From contig DALYSR010000001.1 of NCBI GenBank assembly GCA_031991825.1, forward strand, positions 62,001 to 126,000: DNA of 64,000 bases. The letters are read 5' to 3'. Below, piece after piece: positions 61,293 through 64,000 of the stretch (position 1 is the stretch's first letter; each line of letters starts with the position of its first letter). Source of the stretch: Pseudotabrizicola sp031991825. Its GTDB lineage: Bacteria; Pseudomonadota; Alphaproteobacteria; Rhodobacterales; Rhodobacteraceae. The notes beneath the pieces are model-generated. The model worked only from the letters and a program-made list of their open reading frames with translations, had not been told where the DNA came from and did not search any database. A program made the position numbers and the translations under genes.

Positions 61293-62518
61293 AGCTGGTC
61301 GTCGAACGGCTGGGCCATCTGGGTGATGGCGTGGCGCAGGGGCCGGAAGGTCCGGTTTATGTTTCCGGTATCCTGCCGGGGGAAGAAGTCGAAGGGGAGC
61401 TGGTTGGCGACAAGCTGACCGCCCCGCGCATCATCACCCCCAGTGCGGTGCGGGTGAAACCGCCATGCCCGCATGCCAAGACCTGCGGTGGCTGCCTGTT
61501 GCAGCATGCCAATGACGATTTCGTGGCCGATTGGAAGATCGGCGTGGTGCAGGGCGCTTTGGCGGGGCAGGGCTTGGATACGGCAGTGCGCGGCATCGTG
61601 ACATCGCCCGCACGGTCGCGTCGCAGGGCCACCATCACCGCGCGTCGCACCAAGGGCGGTGTGCTGATGGGCTTTTATGCACGCGGCTCGGACAATCTGG
61701 TGCAGATCCCCAATTGCAAATTGCTGGACCCTGCCTTGATGGCGGCTTTCCCCGCGCTTGAGGCGCTGGCGCGTCTGGGCGGCTCGCGCAGTCAGGAATT
61801 GCAACTGACGGTCACCACCTCGCTCGGCGGGCCGGATGTGGCGGTCAAGGGCGGCAAGCCTTTGGATGCGCAATTGCAGATGGAACTTGCCCGTCTGGTC
61901 GAAGCCCATGGCATCGCGCGTCTGACCTGGGATGGCGAAGCGGTGGCGCTGCGCGATGCCCCTGTGCAGCTGATCGGGCAGGCGCGTGTCGTGCCGCCGT
62001 CGGGCAGCTTCTTGCAGGCGACCGATCATGGCGAAAAGGCCCTGCTGGCCTTTGTGATCGAAGCCTTGGGCCCGCAGCAGAAAAAGGTGATCGACCTGTT
62101 CGCAGGCGTTGGCACCTTTGCTTTGCCCTTGGCCGAAAAGACCGAGGTCTATGCCTTGGAAGGCGACAGCGCGATGATGGCGGCCTTGGACAAGGCGGCG
62201 CGTCATGCGGTGGGTCTGCGTCCGGTACGTACCGAAACCCGCGATCTGTTCCGCCGTCCCTTGGAGCAGGATGAATTCAAAGGTGCCACCGGTGTGGTCA
62301 TCGATCCGCCGCGTGCGGGGGCCGAGGCGCAGATCAAGGTGCTGGCCGCATCCAAAGTGCCGGTGATCGCCATGGTTTCATGTAACCCGATCACCTTCGC
62401 GCGCGACGCCAAGACCTTGATGCAAGGCGGGTATAGCCTTGATTGGGTGCAGGTGGTCGATCAGTTCCGCTGGTCGGCGCATATCGAACTGGTGGCGCGC
62501 TTTTCGCGTCAGGGCTAG
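61289..62518 (+). CDS. Class I SAM-dependent rRNA/tRNA uracil-C5 methyltransferase (TrmA/RlmD family)
   Basis: A 409-residue RNA m5U methyltransferase with a TRAM-like N-terminus (VVERLGHLGDGVAQGPEGPVYV), Fe-S-type cysteines CPHAKTCGGCLLQH and a distal Cys in IPNCKLLD, SAM motif DLFAGVGTFALPLAEK, VIDPPRAGAEAQIKVLA and the nucleophile loop MVSCNPITFARD. Members of this family in alphaproteobacteria methylate 23S rRNA U747 or U1939; which one is unknown. The start is a GTG overlapping the ABC stop (GTGA). Confidence 0.93.
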   Translation: MKLVVERLGHLGDGVAQGPEGPVYVSGILPGEEVEGELVGDKLTAPRIITPSAVRVKPPCPHAKTCGGCLLQHANDDFVADWKIGVVQGALAGQGLDTAVRGIVTSPARSRRRATITARRTKGGVLMGFYARGSDNLVQIPNCKLLDPALMAAFPALEALARLGGSRSQELQLTVTTSLGGPDVAVKGGKPLDAQLQMELARLVEAHGIARLTWDGEAVALRDAPVQLIGQARVVPPSGSFLQATDHGEKALLAFVIEALGPQQKKVIDLFAGVGTFALPLAEKTEVYALEGDSAMMAALDKAARHAVGLRPVRTETRDLFRRPLEQDEFKGATGVVIDPPRAGAEAQIKVLAASKVPVIAMVSCNPITFARDAKTLMQGGYSLDWVQVVDQFRWSAHIELVARFSRQG

Positions 62519-62564
62519 GCCCTTCTGACGCTCCGCGCTGAAACGTGACCGAAAGCTTTATCCA

Positions 62565-62598
62565 GAACGCCGCTTTTTGCTTTGCAGAAGCGGCGTTC
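62565..62598 (+). terminator. Terminator after the RNA methyltransferase gene
   Basis: Perfect 11-bp stem GAACGCCGCTT/AAGCGGCGTTC with a 12-nt loop, followed by TTCGATAAT. It ends the hslO-to-methyltransferase operon. Confidence 0.75.
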
Positions 62599-62644
62599 TT
62601 CGATAATCGGGCAAAAAAATATCAATAAAAATGAGGTGGGCAGC

Positions 62645-63145
62645 ATGTGGATTTTTCGCATTTGCGCTATGATCGTTTTGGCGCTTGGCCTTGCGGCCTG
62701 CAGCGGCAAGACGAAGTTTCTGAATTACGACGGGCCCGAAATCACCTCTATTCAGGTGCATAAGGGCGATCGGAAGATGTATATGATCACCAATGGTCGT
62801 ATATATAAAACCTATGACATCCAGCTTGGCGGCAATCCGGTGGGCCACAAGCAATTCGAAGGCGATCGCAAGACGCCCGAAGGCACCTATCACATCGACC
62901 GCCGCAATCCGAATTCGCGCTTCCATCTGTCGCTAGGGGTTTCCTATCCCAATGCGCAGGACCGCGCTTTCGCGATCAGCCAAGGCAAGAGTGCAGGTGG
63001 CGACATCATGATCCACGGCCTGCCCCCGCGCGCGAAGGTGCTGCCGAAGGATTGGACCGAAGGCTGCATCGCGGTGAGCAACAAAGAGATCGAAGAGATC
63101 TATGCGATGATCAAGGATTACACGGTCATCCACATCATGCCGTAA
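62645..63145 (+). CDS. L,D-transpeptidase family lipoprotein (YkuD domain)
   Basis: A 166-residue predicted lipoprotein: the signal peptide ends in the lipobox LAAC (Cys19). The YkuD catalytic motif appears as MIHGLPP (His) and DWTEGCIAVSNKEI (nucleophile Cys), with the upstream GDRKTPEGTYHIDRRNP typical of ErfK/YcfS-like members. It may crosslink peptidoglycan or attach proteins to it. The ATG at 62645 has GAGG 8 nt upstream. Confidence 0.93.
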   Translation: MWIFRICAMIVLALGLAACSGKTKFLNYDGPEITSIQVHKGDRKMYMITNGRIYKTYDIQLGGNPVGHKQFEGDRKTPEGTYHIDRRNPNSRFHLSLGVSYPNAQDRAFAISQGKSAGGDIMIHGLPPRAKVLPKDWTEGCIAVSNKEIEEIYAMIKDYTVIHIMP

Positions 63146-63165
63146 CCAAACGGTTGATATCAAAA

Positions 63166-63194
63166 GAAAAGGGCGCCCGATCAGGCGCCCTTTT
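63166..63194. terminator. Terminator after the L,D-transpeptidase gene (bidirectional)
   Basis: Stem AAAAGGGCGCC/GGCGCCCTTTT with a CGATCA loop, between convergent genes (stops 63145 and 63215). Confidence 0.88.
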
Positions 63195-63214
63195 GCATTG
63201 CCCGTGAAGATGGG

Positions 63215-63733
63215 TCAGCCGCCGAAGACGGCACACCACCAGATCTTGCCATTGGGTTCTTGATACCACGAGAAGCCGATCTCGCGCGCGGCGGGGTCCA
63301 GCACGATCGCACGGGTATCGGGCTTTTTCATCCATGTCGCCAGCGTCAGCAGTTCGGTCTCGAAGGTTTCCGAAATCAGCTCGCCGGTAAGGCGGCCCTG
63401 ATAGCCCACGCGTTGGACCCGCGACAAGGGCGACGAGCCGTCCGAGCCGAAATGCCAGGGGCGGTTTTGCACCGACATGTCGCGCGCATGGGTTGCCGCT
63501 GCCGCATTCAGCGCCGCGTTGAACTGCAAGGGCTGTGCGCCGTTCGAGCTGCGCAGCGAATTCACCGAATCCAGCAGGCGATATTGCACTTCGCCTTCTT
63601 GACCGGGGTTGATCACATAGACCTGCGGCAGGGGCATGCCGTCAGCGCCCACGCGCACCTGTGGCGCTTGTGAGACACAGGCCGTCAGGAAACCGGCTGC
63701 GCCAAGGGTCAGGACCAAACGTCTGTTCATCAT
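63215..63733 (-). CDS. CAP (SCP/PR1) domain lipoprotein
   Basis: A 172-residue envelope protein. The N-terminal signal ends in the lipobox LTAC (about Cys19). The CAP domain follows from about 50: LLDSVNSLRSSNGAQPLQFNAALNAAAATHARDMSVQNRPWHFG, with His in THARDM and HFG, then ETELLTLATWMKKPDTRAIVLDPAAREIGFSW. Bacterial CAP proteins of this type are uncharacterised. Two ATGs (63733 and 63730) are possible starts. Confidence 0.9.
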   Translation of the reverse strand: MMNRRLVLTLGAAGFLTACVSQAPQVRVGADGMPLPQVYVINPGQEGEVQYRLLDSVNSLRSSNGAQPLQFNAALNAAAATHARDMSVQNRPWHFGSDGSSPLSRVQRVGYQGRLTGELISETFETELLTLATWMKKPDTRAIVLDPAAREIGFSWYQEPNGKIWWCAVFGG

Positions 63734-63945
63734 GCGTACCGTCCGCGATGCTTTTAAGCCGAGAATTGTTGGCCCTGTGTAGCGAATGCGCCCCGCTTAG
63801 GCAAACCATGAGCGGCAGAATTTCGCGCGTTGCGGCCCCGATGCCCCACTATCGGCCATATCCTGCACGCTTACGCTTGATTGATTTGCGAGCTTGCCGC
63901 GATCACGCTATTGCAAGGCAAAACACTGTTCAGGAGAACGCTAGA

Positions 63946-64000
63946 ATGAGCGTCAATGATTGGGGCAAGGTGAACCGCCGTTCCTTCCTGACCACCGCCG
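63946..64000 (+). CDS. Start of a Tat-exported protein (truncated by window edge)
   Basis: The last 55 bases encode MSVNDWGKVNRRSFLTTA, containing a twin-arginine motif (NRRSFLT). AGGAGA lies about 10 nt upstream of the ATG. The mature part is outside the window, so the product cannot be named; periplasmic binding proteins and redox enzymes are common Tat cargoes in this group. The 212-bp gap before it holds no other feature that I recognise. Confidence 0.7.
   Translation, partial: MSVNDWGKVNRRSFLTTA

Noticed and set aside
1..64000. CRISPR arrays, transposons, prophage or defence islands
   Set aside because: No regularly spaced direct repeats, no transposase, integrase or phage genes; nearly every stretch is accounted for by core genes.

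Overview
This 64 kb window is a chromosomal segment of an alphaproteobacterium of the Rhodobacterales (Rhodobacteraceae-like). The evidence is a RegB/SenC/RegA/HvrA redox cluster, an alphaproteobacterial hemD-mic60-hemY operon, the origin-proximal order maf-aroE-coaE-dnaQ / oriC / hemJ-rho-mnmE-mnmG-rsmG-parA-parB, perfect 16-bp parS sites, and moderately GC-rich coding DNA. I cannot name the genus. Nearly everything is core, vertically inherited gene content. I see no prophage, IS element, integron or CRISPR array.

Layout. 1-0.9 kb: 3' end of an EmrA/HlyD membrane fusion protein and tRNA-Thr(CGU). 1-6.5 kb: hemD-mic60-hemY (minus), divergent from tsaD-yciI-EVE (plus). 6.7-10.7 kb: a looser region with a DUF2853 protein, a small methyltransferase, ahcY, a GT8 glycosyltransferase with an apparent frameshift at a C8 tract, and a small exported protein. 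10.8-14.6 kb: HD hydrolase and the redox regulon (hvrA, regA, senC minus; regB plus). 14.7-25.3 kb: PAS protein, tsaE, amgK-murU (peptidoglycan recycling), addB-addA (break repair) and trxA. 25.4-32.2 kb: hslVU, a lipoprotein hydrolase, smr-mltA-timA, fxsA and secB. 32.2-34.9 kb: dnaQ-coaE-aroE-maf (minus).

The 34.9-35.35 kb gap looks like the replication origin. It has one perfect DnaA box, several one-mismatch boxes and AT-rich stretches, and genes diverge on both sides. To its right, hemJ, rho, mnmE, mnmG, rsmG, parA and parB run in the leading direction. Two perfect parS sites lie in mnmG and rsmG, and a third with one mismatch ends rdgB. From 42.7 kb the order is hemW, rdgB and rph (minus), hrcA-grpE, mutS, maeB, a thioesterase, an SCP2 protein, argG, ilvA, an HPt-like protein lacking its phosphorylatable His, a NUDIX protein, hslO-NUDIX-cca-ABC exporter-RNA uracil methyltransferase, an L,D-transpeptidase, a CAP-domain lipoprotein, and the start of a Tat-exported protein at the right edge.

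Most of the window is ordinary. The points worth a second look are the three parS copies read in three different codon phases (one supplies the mnmG start codon, another the rdgB stop codon), the C8 frameshift that cuts a plausible C-terminus off the GT8 gene, the degenerate HPt protein, a CtrA-type box fused to a terminator palindrome upstream of the PAS gene, and an SD-sequestering hairpin in the ahcY leader.
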